Source: an uncultured Campylobacter sp.
GTDB taxonomy: Bacteria; Campylobacterota; Campylobacteria; Campylobacterales; Campylobacteraceae
NCBI GenBank assembly: GCA_934718785.1
Contig: CAKVAF010000005.1
Span: 1-64,000, forward strand
Length of the DNA: 64,000 bases
Reading direction: 5' to 3'
The notes under the pieces were generated by a model. It was not told where the DNA came from and searched no databases. It worked only from the letters and a program-made list of their open reading frames with translations. Of the stretch, positions 28,513 to 37,328 are shown in pieces. The translations under genes were made by a program, and so were the position numbers. Numbering within the stretch: position 1 is the first letter of the stretch; each line of letters begins with the position of its first letter.

Positions 28513-28938
28513 TTATAAAACTTCAAGGACTTTAAGTAAATTATCCTTTTTCGTGCCAAAAAAGCATAAAAAAATATCAGCAAAAGTCCAAATAAAAATC
28601 GTTAAAAGCGAAATAAAAACGAGAACAATTAAAATCGCTACCATATTTTCATCACTTAAAGCAAAAAAGCTCGCTAAAAACAAAAGAAAAAACGCAGAAA
28701 AAAAGATACAAACCTTAGCAATGCCTAATTTTACATCGCCTTTGTAAAATCTATCCGCCCCAAACATCCCAAAACAAAGCGATAAAAGCAAGCTTATGGC
28801 GGGATTTTTAAGATTTAAAAAAAGGAGTTTCTCGCATTGTGCGTCATTTGCTTTATCAAGCTTTTCTTTAAAAAACATTAAATGATCATTTGGAAGCTTG
28901 TCTTTAAGGCTTAAAAATATAATTTCTTTATCATTCAT
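28513..28938 (-). CDS. TM2-domain-like membrane protein, paralog 1
   Basis: A short soluble N-terminus of about 45 residues precedes hydrophobic segments and the TM2-like motif GMFGADRFYKGDVKLGIAKV near residue 60. I chose the ATG at 28938, with AAGG 8 bases upstream, over an earlier GTG. The start overlaps the stop of a diverged sister gene just upstream. TM2 proteins have no settled function in bacteria. Confidence 0.7.
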   Translation of the reverse strand: MNDKEIIFLSLKDKLPNDHLMFFKEKLDKANDAQCEKLLFLNLKNPAISLLLSLCFGMFGADRFYKGDVKLGIAKVCIFFSAFFLLFLASFFALSDENMVAILIVLVFISLLTIFIWTFADIFLCFFGTKKDNLLKVLEVL

Positions 28939-29356
28939 CGCGCGCACCTTGAGAATTTAAAGCATTAAAAATGAGCTTTAAATTCGCTCTTTTAATGCCT
29001 TGATAGACTAAAAAAATATCCACAATCATCCATACAAAAGCACTTAAATATAGTAGCAAAGAAAGAATTACCCAGCGTTCATCGTCCAAACTTAAAACTA
29101 TATTAAAAAATATAAAAACAAAAATAAAATAAATGAGCTTGAAAGCCCCTAAAATCAAATCTCCTTTATAAATTCTATCAATACCTGGCAAAAGCACGCT
29201 AAAAATAAGCCCCATGATAGGATTTTTAAAAGAAATGTAAATGAGCTTTTCTTTAAACTCATCGTTTGCATTGTCTAAGCTTTGTTTTAGAGCAGGATAA
29301 GAATCGCTTGGAACTTTGTTTTTGAGTTGTAAAAAGTATAAGGTGCTATCTTTCAT
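28931..29356 (-). CDS. TM2-domain-like membrane protein, paralog 2
   Basis: The 141-residue protein has the same plan as its downstream neighbour: N-terminal LQLKNKVPSDSYPALKQSLDNAND, FKNPIMGLIFS, then LPGIDRIYKGDLILGAFKL and further helices. The pair clearly arose by tandem duplication and overlap by 8 bases. The order of genes suggests joint expression, perhaps with the tRNA transcript upstream on the same strand. Function unknown. Confidence 0.7.
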   Translation of the reverse strand: MKDSTLYFLQLKNKVPSDSYPALKQSLDNANDEFKEKLIYISFKNPIMGLIFSVLLPGIDRIYKGDLILGAFKLIYFIFVFIFFNIVLSLDDERWVILSLLLYLSAFVWMIVDIFLVYQGIKRANLKLIFNALNSQGARDE

Positions 29357-29373
29357 AGAAAAACCTTAATTCC

Positions 29374-29448
29374 TGGTGACCCATACGAGACTCGAACTCG
29401 TGTTACCGCCGTGAAAGGGCGATGTCCTAACCGCTAGACGAATGGGCC
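29374..29448 (-). tRNA. tRNA-Glu (anticodon UUC)
   Basis: The minus strand gives a full cloverleaf. The acceptor GGCCCAT pairs with ATGGGTC (allowing G-U), and CCA is encoded. The anticodon loop is CCTTTCACG with anticodon TTC, and the T-arm contains GTTCGAGTC. Positions include the encoded CCA (29374-29376). Confidence 0.97.
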
Positions 29449-29612
29449 TTTTGGCATTTTTAAAAGTAAAATTGTAATTTTATCACTAAAGTGCTTAAAA
29501 AACGCTTAATTTAAATGCTGATTGTCTTTTAGTTTCTCTTCAGTTAAATTTAGATACAATTTTACTCTTAATTAAACTTTGAATTTTGATAATTTTTTTC
29601 AAGGAAAAGCCT

Positions 29613-30176
29613 ATGGATATTTTAAGTTTATTAGCGCTCTCCTGTGCCTTGGCAATGGATAGTTTTGCTGTTTCTTTATGCAAGAGTTTGAGTGTGTCAA
29701 GGCTTAAAATTAGGCATTATCTCATCGTGGGGCTTTATTTTGGTGGCTTTCAGGCTTTAATGGTGCTTTTGGGCTATTTTTTAGGCGTTGGATTAAGCTC
29801 TTTTATCGATAAATACGATCACTGGATAGCCTTTATCTTACTTGCTTTCATCGGTTTGAAGATAATTAAAGAATCTTTCGAGCCTGCAAAATGCGATAGC
29901 AGCGAGCAGTTTTCGCCCAGTGTGATGCTGCCTTTAGCTGTGGCAACGAGCATTGATGCTTTAGCTGTGGGGGTTAGCTTTGCGTTTTTAAAAATTCACA
30001 TCATCACTTCTGCATGTATTATCGGTCTCATCACTTTTGTGCTTTGTGCCATAGGCGTTAAAATCGGCAAGCAAGTGGGCGTGAAATTTAGCTCAAAGTC
30101 TGAGTTTATAGGCGGTGTGGTGCTTGTTTTAATAGGCTGTAAAATCCTAGCCACACATTTCTTTGGCTGGGAATAA
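29613..30176 (+). CDS. mntP: Manganese efflux pump MntP
   Basis: Six-helix inner-membrane Mn(II) exporter, 187 residues, with the duplicated acidic helix motif AMDSFAVSL (near 13) and ATSIDALAVGVSFA (near 110). I use the ATG at 29613, with AAGGAAAA upstream; a start 27 bases earlier lacks a ribosome site. TerC at 24.7 kb may be a second metal-handling protein. Confidence 0.92.
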   Translation: MDILSLLALSCALAMDSFAVSLCKSLSVSRLKIRHYLIVGLYFGGFQALMVLLGYFLGVGLSSFIDKYDHWIAFILLAFIGLKIIKESFEPAKCDSSEQFSPSVMLPLAVATSIDALAVGVSFAFLKIHIITSACIIGLITFVLCAIGVKIGKQVGVKFSSKSEFIGGVVLVLIGCKILATHFFGWE

Positions 30177-30203
30177 AATTTATAATTAAATGAATTTTAA
30201 AAC

Positions 30204-31417
30204 TTAAGAATTGCTTAATTCTTTAAAAAAAGCTGAATTTTTATAGTAATTTGCATTGATTTGATTGGTATCGAGTAAATAATCGATGAATTTTTTATAA
30301 AGCATGTAATTTGGCTTATTGGCGTGTGCTTCTTTCCAAAAGAAATTCAAATCCCCTTGATAAGTAAGCCCTGCAAAATCATAAAACGCAGCACCGACCA
30401 CCTTAAGCGCGCATTTATGATAAAGCGCGCTCAGCCCAGCAGTTGAGTTTATCGTCACGCAACCTAGTGCGTTTGAAAAAAGTGTAGGCAAGTGAAAATT
30501 GTGAATGTAAAATACTCTATCTTCGATACCTAAAGCTTTTGCTCGCTCTTTAATCAGCGCGCTGTAGTTTTTATAGCCCCTATCCATAGGATGATGTTTA
30601 AAGACTAAGCTGTGCTTGTCGCGCGCGTACCCTGCAAAGCTTTTAAGCGTTTGAGTGATGAAATTTTCAATGCTTCCGCCCTTATAATGCTTTGAAATTT
30701 GCGTGTCATTAAAGACTTGCAAAATCACTACAAAATATCCCCCTTTGCTCTTTAAAATTTCATCTTTAATACCCTTTTCACTGCGTTTGTAATAAATTTT
30801 ACGATACAAAGAGCGCGCCCAGTATAAGCACTCAAGGGGATTTAATTTGCGATGATGTAGAGCATTGTTATAAAAAGGGGCGAGCAAAAAGGCAAAAAGC
30901 CAGTATAAAAAGGCAAAAAAGCCCATAAATTTAAAGGCTCCATTGATGTTTTTTATCTTTTCATCCAAATTTTTAGGTGTGTAATTAAGATAAAAGCTTG
31001 CATTGCGCGGCATTTTAGAATTTGCATTGACACCGTTTTTTTCTAAGGTAATGAAATTGGGGCGCAAATAGCCCTCTTCAAAAACAAAAACTTCGATATC
31101 CATTTGCCTTGCAAGGCGTATAGCAATAGCGTGCAGCGGGCGACAATCATTGTAGCAAATGATGATATCAATTTGATTTTGCGCGCAGTAGTTTTTGAAA
31201 AAGTCTTTGAAATTTCGAAGCTTACCCTTGTATTTGCTAGCATTAAAAGGATAAAAGAAAAAATCGCCCCCGTTAAAATTGAGCTTAAAAACTTTTATAT
31301 TATTTTTTTTTTTTTTACTAAAATCTTAGCGAATTTATTGAAAAAATTACCTACTGGACCTTGCAGGAGCAAGACATTTTTACCGCTAAATTCATTAATT
31401 TTTTCGTTTAAATTCAT
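30204..31417 (-). pseudogene. kpsS: Capsule polysaccharide Kdo transferase KpsS, frameshifted at a polyA tract (off)
   Basis: KpsS adds the first beta-Kdo to the lipid anchor of group 2-type capsule. The start ATG at 31417 opens MNLNEKINEFSGKNVLLLQG. After about 37 codons a run of 14 A (T14 at 31303-31316 on the plus strand) leads to a stop. The frame that continues (VFKLNFNGGDFFF, then CRPLHAIAIRLARQM and the rest to 30204) needs 12 or 15 A. Intact length would be about 404 residues, as expected for KpsS. A shorter product from an internal ATG at 31103 would lack the N-terminal domain. This may be reversible phase variation rather than decay. kpsC lies just upstream. Confidence 0.85.
31303..31316. 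repeat. A14/T14 homopolymer inside kpsS
   Basis: Fourteen T on the plus strand (A in the coding strand). At this length slippage is expected to be frequent. The observed length puts kpsS out of frame; 12 or 15 restores it. Confidence 0.9.
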
Positions 31418-31431
31418 AATTTATACAATCT

Positions 31432-33504
31432 TTAATTGAAATTTTTAAATTTTTCATATATTTTTTCATAGCTTCGCCTTGCTTTTCGAAGCAAGAAATT
31501 CCTTAAATTTAAAGCCATTCTCAGCCAAAATTTAGAAAAATAAGCTTTTTGTAAAACTAAAATTGTATCAAAAGCTTTCTTAAATTCGCATAAATTCTCA
31601 CTTTTTATATCCAAATATCTAGGATAAATCAAAAGCGTGCCAGCGGCGAGTTCTTCAAGACTTAAATGCCTTTTTCGCCGCTCGCATTTTAATCGATCGC
31701 TTGTTAAATTCCAGCCCGCATAAAAAGGAAGTCCATAAGTAAAAACTTCAATATCATTTAAAAGTGCTTCAAAGCCTGTGGTAGAAGTGATAGTATGCAC
31801 TTCATCACACACTTCAAAGCAGCTATAAATACTGGCTTGCTCGATAATTTCATCACAATATTCAAGGATTAAAGCCCTATCTTTAAGGCCTTTGCGGTTG
31901 CCACTGATGACATCGGGGTGGATTTTAAAGAGAATATAAGCGTCTTTGTTTTTAGCGCGCACTTCTTTGATTAAGTCTAGGGTGCTGAAATTAAAGCCTG
32001 CAAGTATCATCGATGCGTCATCTTCAACTTGAGCTGGGATTAAAATCACCTTTTGCCCTACTTTTGCACCTATTTTAAGGCTTTTGTGCGCACTTGTGTT
32101 GTATTTTGAAATTTTATTTTCTCTTAAAAGTTTTATGGCTTCCTTAGCTCGCTTGAGTAGGCTTTCATCAAAATGAGTGAAATTTAAAATATCTTCCAAA
32201 TCACTCGCACGACGCGGATCGATAAAAAGCGCCTTACTATCAACGACGATCGAGCAAGGCTTTGTAAAGTCTGAGCCAAGCCCAAGCGAGCGCACGAAGC
32301 CATCTTCGACGCGATAAATTTTAATATCTGCGCCAAAATGCGCGCGCAAAAGTTCATCTTCAATCAAGCCTCCCCACACAAAAAGCTTATCACTAGCGCT
32401 AAATTCATACTTTGCGCAGTCTTTAAAAGAGTTTAAAAAGATGATTTGATTATTTTTTGCCTTAAAAAAGGGCTTGATAAAGCCTCGTTTCCAAAGTGTG
32501 AAATTGTAAAAAAAGCAGCGCCCGCTATTAACGCGCGCAATTTCTCGCTGTTTAAAAAGCGTGTAAATCGTGCTGAAAATATCACAAGCCCTTGCTTCGT
32601 AAGGATTAAAATAACGCGTATAAAGCAAATAAGCCGCTGCAAAGACTTCTTCAAGGCTTTTTTGCACATTTCGCCGCTTGCATTTAAGCTTATCTTTTGT
32701 CAGCCCCCAGCCCGCATAAAAAGGCAGTCCATAGCACACGCATTCACAACCACAAATGAGTGCTTCAAAGCCCATACCAGAACTTTTAGTATATACTTTA
32801 TCAAAATGCTTTAAAAGTGCGATAGGATTGTAGTTTTGACTGATTACGCGCACATTTTCGGGCAAGCTTTTTATGTCAAAATCAGCCTTTTTTTTGCCCG
32901 TTAAAATATCAGGATGAATTTTTAAATAAATCTCAGCGCCCTGTTCTTTTAGCGCGTCATTGATTAAATGCTGGGTGCTAAAATTTTGCGCGTAAGAGTA
33001 TTTTAGTGATAAATCATTGCTTGTTTGTGCGATGATTAAAATGCGTTTTTTATCTGTTTTTTTGAAAAAATCTTGTGGCAAATTTAAATTATCATTATAC
33101 TTTGAAATTTCAAGTTCTTTGATGAGATTGATTGCTCTTTGAGCCTTGTTTTTAAGGCTTTCATCTTTGCTTAAATCAATTTCAAGTATGATTTTTTCAA
33201 GCTTTGAAGCGCAAGTTGCATCATAATAAATGCCCAAATCATCTTCTACAAGGCTAAAACTAGGTGCATTTTCAAGTCCAAGCCCAAGTGAGCGCAAAAA
33301 GCCATCTTCTAAAAAAACCGCCTTTTTTTGATATTTTTTAGCCAAGCTCAAAGCCTTAAATGCACTTTTTTTACGCCCCCAGCCATAAAATATCGTCTTT
33401 TCATCTAAAAAAAAGCGCGAAAAAAAAGGATAAAAATAAGAAATATTTATGAAATTTTTAACACTAGATATAAGTTTTTTCGAGCTTGAAAAGGCTTTCA
33501 TCAT
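31432..33504 (-). CDS. kpsC: Capsule polysaccharide beta-Kdo transferase KpsC
   Basis: Two-domain enzyme that extends the poly-Kdo linker between lipid and capsule, 690 residues. The two halves are visibly homologous: FYGWGRKKSAFKAL, EDGFLRSLGLG, KIHPDILTGKKKADF and YGLPFYAGWGLTKDKLKCKRR in the N-terminal half match VWGG, EDGFVRSLGLG, KIHPDVISGNRKGL and YGLPFYAGWNLTSDRLKCERR in the C-terminal half. The stop lies 14 bases before the kpsS start, so the pair is co-transcribed. Other capsule genes (kpsMTEDF) are not in the window. Confidence 0.95.
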   Translation of the reverse strand: MMKAFSSSKKLISSVKNFINISYFYPFFSRFFLDEKTIFYGWGRKKSAFKALSLAKKYQKKAVFLEDGFLRSLGLGLENAPSFSLVEDDLGIYYDATCASKLEKIILEIDLSKDESLKNKAQRAINLIKELEISKYNDNLNLPQDFFKKTDKKRILIIAQTSNDLSLKYSYAQNFSTQHLINDALKEQGAEIYLKIHPDILTGKKKADFDIKSLPENVRVISQNYNPIALLKHFDKVYTKSSGMGFEALICGCECVCYGLPFYAGWGLTKDKLKCKRRNVQKSLEEVFAAAYLLYTRYFNPYEARACDIFSTIYTLFKQREIARVNSGRCFFYNFTLWKRGFIKPFFKAKNNQIIFLNSFKDCAKYEFSASDKLFVWGGLIEDELLRAHFGADIKIYRVEDGFVRSLGLGSDFTKPCSIVVDSKALFIDPRRASDLEDILNFTHFDESLLKRAKEAIKLLRENKISKYNTSAHKSLKIGAKVGQKVILIPAQVEDDASMILAGFNFSTLDLIKEVRAKNKDAYILFKIHPDVISGNRKGLKDRALILEYCDEIIEQASIYSCFEVCDEVHTITSTTGFEALLNDIEVFTYGLPFYAGWNLTSDRLKCERRKRHLSLEELAAGTLLIYPRYLDIKSENLCEFKKAFDTILVLQKAYFSKFWLRMALNLRNFLLRKARRSYEKIYEKFKNFN

Positions 33505-33564
33505 TTAACTTTGTAGAAATTTTAAAGAAAAAGTATAAAATTTTTTTGCTTAAGAAGAGTTTAT

Positions 33565-33583
33565 CTAGTCCCTAGGGGGCTAG
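33565..33583 (-). terminator. Hairpin between the YagU-like gene and kpsC
   Basis: CTAGTCCC and GGGGGCTAG pair with a TA loop, 6 bases after the YagU-like stop on the minus strand. No U-run follows directly, so a terminator role is a guess. Confidence 0.35.
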
Positions 33584-33588
33584 AAAGA

Positions 33589-34188
33589 TTATTTTTTAGA
33601 GCAGCAACTTGTATTAAGCTCTGGATCGGGCTGTTTTGTAATGCGGTTTCTTATATCACGGCGCACGATTTCAATCGCCCAAAGCCAAACGATATGACCG
33701 AAGAACTCAGATAAATTCTCATCAAATGGGATTTGAGAAAGGGGTGGTGTTTCTGCGATTAAAGGCATGACGATAACATGCGCAAACAAATACACGCCTA
33801 CCCCAAATACAGCACCTTGCCACATTTTAATGCGAGGCCAAGCTTCTGCAATCACGCAGTAAAGCACTGCAAACACCACAGAAAAGCCCACATGAATGAT
33901 AAATGTGCCAAGTGGCATTGTAAAGCCTGAGAAAACATAAGTAAGTCCTTGATTAACAACTTGTCCTGCCTGTTCAACATGCACCCAATCGCCAAGCCCG
34001 ATTTGCTCTAAGAAAATGTTTGGCGGCACAGCTCTATCTGTGGCACCTTCAGGCCACACAGGATTATTTGCACGCGGTGGAAAAGGCACTTCCCAACCCC
34101 ATTTTACAATGGCTGAAAACACACCGGCTAAAATACCGATAAGAAAGGCTAAGAAATACTTTCTTTCGCTAGGTTTTGTAAAGCACAT
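33589..34188 (-). CDS. YagU-family (DUF1440) inner membrane protein
   Basis: The 199-residue protein has four likely membrane helices and a periplasmic loop rich in Pro/Trp (VPFPPRANNPVWPEG, then a GDWVH element). It resembles E. coli YagU, which has been tied to acid tolerance. The C-terminus ends in a Cys-Cys pair (SCCSKK). Ribosome site AAGGAG upstream of the ATG. It precedes kpsC on the same strand but is probably a separate unit. Confidence 0.75.
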   Translation of the reverse strand: MCFTKPSERKYFLAFLIGILAGVFSAIVKWGWEVPFPPRANNPVWPEGATDRAVPPNIFLEQIGLGDWVHVEQAGQVVNQGLTYVFSGFTMPLGTFIIHVGFSVVFAVLYCVIAEAWPRIKMWQGAVFGVGVYLFAHVIVMPLIAETPPLSQIPFDENLSEFFGHIVWLWAIEIVRRDIRNRITKQPDPELNTSCCSKK

Positions 34189-34472
34189 AGCTTCTCCTTG
34201 AAATTTAATTTTTGCAATTTTGCGAGCGTTATTTTAATCTTTCTAAGTTTAAAGAAAAATAAAATTTATGGCAATTTTTGAATTTATCTATCATATTTTA
34301 TTGAAATTTTATTAACTATTAATTTTATATTAAATCATTATTTTTATTTTATTTTCTTTTAAATTTTATAAATTTTACACAAAAATATGCAAAAATTAAC
34401 AAATTTCAAGCCTTTATCGCAAAATATTTACTTAAAAATGCTAAAATCAAGCACTTTTTAAGGATTATAAAG

Positions 34473-35852
34473 ATGATTTTTGCTAGAAAAAATAATAAAA
34501 AATACCTATTTTTAGTCTTTGTCGTGCTTTTTATAGGGCTTGTTTTCACGCTTTTTAAACTTGATAAATTAGAAAAGCAAGCTCCTGTAATTTATATAAA
34601 TGATACTATTTATTACAATCTTAAAGAGCCTTTGAGCTTGCGCGTGGCTGATGAATTATCCTTAATCTCATCTTTGAAAATCACAGTTAAAAAAGAGCCA
34701 AATGAAAATGGTGTGGTAATTTTTGAAAAAAATAACATTAAAGAAAAAGAATTTATCGCCCTTTTTAGCTTGCCAAAAACTGCTTTTAAAGAGCAAATCA
34801 ATCACTACATTTTAGACATTGAGACAAAAGATAATTCCTGGTGGAATTTTTTTGGTGGCAACAAGACCTTTAAAGAAGTGCAAATTCTAATCGATAATAA
34901 GTCGCCTAAGCTTGAAATTTTAAGCTCATCTTATCAAATCACGAAGGGAGGGGCTGCAAGCGTGGTATTTTCTGCAAAAGATGAAAGTTTAAGCGAAGTT
35001 TTCGTGCAAGTAAGAGATAAAAAATTCACGCCTACGCCTTATCTTAAGGAGGGCTTTTTTGCAAGTTTAGTAGCGTGGAATGTGCTTGATGAAAGCTTTG
35101 AAGCCTTTATTATAGCCAAAGATAAAGCGGGCAATGAAAGCAAACTTAAAGTGCCTTTTTATCTGCAAAATAAAAAATATCGCGATTCAAAGATAAATTT
35201 AAGCGATAAATTCTTAGACGGTAAAATCAAAGAATTAAGCGAGCAATACGCTCCAAGGGGAAGTAATTTTAACCGTTTAGAGCAGTTTAAATTCGTCAAT
35301 GAAACCCTGCGTCTAGGTAATGAAAAGCTCATTCATCAAATCACTTCAAAAGAAAGTGAAAAAACAAAATTAATGAATGAGTTTAAAATCAATTTATTCT
35401 TACCGCTTAAAAATGCTATGAAGGTGGCTGATTTTGCCGATCATAGATTTTATTCTTATAACAATCAATTTGTGAGTGATTCTTATCACTTAGGACTTGA
35501 TTTAGCAAGTGTTGCAAGGGCAAATATCATTACAAATAATGCGGGCAAGGTCGTTTTTGCTAATGAAAATGGCATTTATGGCACAAATATACTTATAGAT
35601 CACGGCTTTGGGCTTTTCACACTTTATGGACACTGCACGCAAAGCTTTGTGAGAGAAAATGAGCAAGTAAGCGCTGGGCAAAATATAGCTAGCACGGGAG
35701 TTAGTGGGCTAGCACTGGGCGATCATTTACATTTTGGCGTGCTGGTGCAAGGCGTGGAGGTGCGCCCTGAAGAATGGCAGGATAGAAAATGGATACAAAA
35801 TAATATTTACAAGGTGCTAGATGATGCTAAAAAGCTCATTTTAGGCAAATAA
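34473..35852 (+). CDS. M23 (LytM) family peptidoglycan endopeptidase
   Basis: The 459-residue envelope protein has an N-terminal signal anchor (about residues 9-27) and a periplasmic Ig-like region. A helical stretch and a C-terminal M23 metallopeptidase domain of about 120 residues follow. Zinc-site residues are visible in YHLGLDLA (near 345) and GDHLHFG (near 420). Such enzymes cleave peptide crosslinks and shape helical Campylobacter cells. In C. jejuni an M23 gene also precedes lpxC, as I recall (Cj0131). The exact cell-shape role here is inference. Confidence 0.88.
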   Translation: MIFARKNNKKYLFLVFVVLFIGLVFTLFKLDKLEKQAPVIYINDTIYYNLKEPLSLRVADELSLISSLKITVKKEPNENGVVIFEKNNIKEKEFIALFSLPKTAFKEQINHYILDIETKDNSWWNFFGGNKTFKEVQILIDNKSPKLEILSSSYQITKGGAASVVFSAKDESLSEVFVQVRDKKFTPTPYLKEGFFASLVAWNVLDESFEAFIIAKDKAGNESKLKVPFYLQNKKYRDSKINLSDKFLDGKIKELSEQYAPRGSNFNRLEQFKFVNETLRLGNEKLIHQITSKESEKTKLMNEFKINLFLPLKNAMKVADFADHRFYSYNNQFVSDSYHLGLDLASVARANIITNNAGKVVFANENGIYGTNILIDHGFGLFTLYGHCTQSFVRENEQVSAGQNIASTGVSGLALGDHLHFGVLVQGVEVRPEEWQDRKWIQNNIYKVLDDAKKLILGK

Positions 35853-35885
35853 AACTTAAATTTAGCTGGCAATGAAAGGGATAAA

Positions 35886-36764
35886 ATGAAACAATTAAGC
35901 ATAGAAAAAAGCGTCAAAGGCGTAGGCGTGGGGCTTCATAAGGGAGAGCCAATAGAGCTTATTTTAGAGCCTTTGGAGGCAAATAGCGGTATAGTTTTTT
36001 ATAGAAGTGATTTAAATGTAAGCTACAAGGCTTTAGCTAGTAGTGTGGTAAATACGAAGTTAGCCACTGTCATAGGCGATGATAAGGGCTATATATCGAC
36101 AATTGAGCATTTAATGAGCGCTATAAATGCCTACGGTATAGATAATATTCGCATTATTTTAAACGCAAATGAAGCTCCTGTAATGGATGGAAGCTCAATA
36201 AGCTTTTGTATGATGCTTGATGAAGCAGGGCTTAAAGAGCTTGATGCGCCTAAGAAAATTTTAGTCATTAAAGAAAGTGTGGAAGTAAGAGATAGGGATA
36301 AATTTGTGCGCCTAAGCCCTACAAATAAGCCTCAAATTAGCTATACTATTGACTTTGATAATGCTTTGATTGGTAAGCAGCATTACAGTTTTGAGTTTAA
36401 CAAAAAAAAATATATAAAAGAAATTGCTAGAGCTAGGACCTTTGGCTTTTTAAAGGATGTTGAAACTTTAAGAGCGATGAAGCTAGGGCTTGGCGGAAGC
36501 CTTGATAATACGATAATTGTCGATGAAAACCGTGTTTTAAACCCTGAGGGACTTCGCTTTGAGGATGAGTTTGTGCGTCATAAAATTTTAGACGCCATAG
36601 GGGATTTAAGCTTGCTTGGATATAGAGTTTATGGAGATTACACCTCGTATGCTGGAAGTCATCATTTAAATCATTTACTCACTAAAGAAGTGCTTAAAAA
36701 TCCAAGCTGCTACGAGATAGTAAGCCTTGAAAAAGAAAAAAGCTACGAAAAGGTCTTCGCATAA
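35886..36764 (+). CDS. lpxC: UDP-3-O-acyl-N-acetylglucosamine deacetylase LpxC
   Basis: Zinc amidase for the committed step of lipid A synthesis, 292 residues. Recognisable features are GVGVGLHKGEPIEL near the start, the zinc histidine in STIEHLMSAINAYGID near 78, APVMDGSS near 98, and the zinc-binding HKILDAIGDLSLLG near 235 with the downstream catalytic His in AGSHHLNH. It ends at ATAA, inside which the following TsaB-like frame appears to begin. Confidence 0.96.
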   Translation: MKQLSIEKSVKGVGVGLHKGEPIELILEPLEANSGIVFYRSDLNVSYKALASSVVNTKLATVIGDDKGYISTIEHLMSAINAYGIDNIRIILNANEAPVMDGSSISFCMMLDEAGLKELDAPKKILVIKESVEVRDRDKFVRLSPTNKPQISYTIDFDNALIGKQHYSFEFNKKKYIKEIARARTFGFLKDVETLRAMKLGLGGSLDNTIIVDENRVLNPEGLRFEDEFVRHKILDAIGDLSLLGYRVYGDYTSYAGSHHLNHLLTKEVLKNPSCYEIVSLEKEKSYEKVFA

Positions 36765-37201
36765 GAAGCTTACTTTTAAACGCTCTTTCAAAGCCCATTT
36801 TAATAGGACTTTATGAGAGCGATAAACTCATTAAAAGCCTTGAAAGTGAGCAAAAGGCGAGCGAGTTTTTACCTGTGATTTTAAGCGAGCTTGAAAAAGA
36901 TTTTAAGCCACAAAGGCTCATTTATGCAAATGGACCGGGCTCTTTTATGGGCATTAAAATCAGCTTTTTAGCCCTTCAAACTCTAAGCATAGCTAAAGAT
37001 TTGCCCCTTTTTGCCATAAGTGGATTTAAGCTCAATGATTTTAAACCCATAGCGGCAAATAAAAATTTATCTTTTGTTTATGAAAATGGCGAAATTTTAC
37101 TTCAAAAAGCAGAGCCTGGCGTATTTTTCTTGCCCCAAAGCCTTGAAAATTTGGAATTTGAAAAGGATAATTTAGCTAATTATTTTTTACCTGCTTTGTA
37201 A
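36761..37201 (+). CDS. tsaB: TsaB-like tRNA threonylcarbamoyladenosine protein with non-standard ATA start
   Basis: The frame encodes a short TsaB-like protein: RSLLLNALSKPILIGLYES at the N-terminus and the family motif ANGPGSFMGIKISF near residue 59. TsaB partners TsaD in making t6A37 of tRNA. Epsilonproteobacterial members are short, and about 146 residues fits. No ATG, GTG or TTG exists before the conserved N-terminus. The natural position, overlapping the lpxC stop, reads ATAAG where ATGAG would be expected. Either ATA is used or the gene starts poorly; an internal GTG at 36875 would remove the conserved first 38 residues. Since t6A is normally essential, weak ATA initiation is plausible. 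Confidence 0.7.
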   Translation: MRSLLLNALSKPILIGLYESDKLIKSLESEQKASEFLPVILSELEKDFKPQRLIYANGPGSFMGIKISFLALQTLSIAKDLPLFAISGFKLNDFKPIAANKNLSFVYENGEILLQKAEPGVFFLPQSLENLEFEKDNLANYFLPAL

Positions 37202-37220
37202 TTTATAGGCTATGAAATAT

Positions 37221-37247
37221 AATTTCAAAACTCACGCCGCTGTTTTA
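37221..37247. repeat. Dispersed repeat B, isolated copy
   Basis: AATTTCAAAACTCACGCCGC followed by TGTTTTA: a near-perfect copy of repeat B, 20 bases after the tsaB-like stop, without a GTCATTGCGAG hairpin beside it. Confidence 0.6.
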
Positions 37248-37328
37248 GAATCATTTTAAATTTTACTTTTTTAATTGAATTTTCAATTTTTAAAATTGTA
37301 AATTTAAAATTTTTATCATCTAAAAAAC

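Noticed and set aside
31043..31243. Separate small gene next to kpsS
   Set aside because: It is a shadow frame of the KpsS N-terminal part; the correct frame matches KpsS once the polyA length is adjusted.
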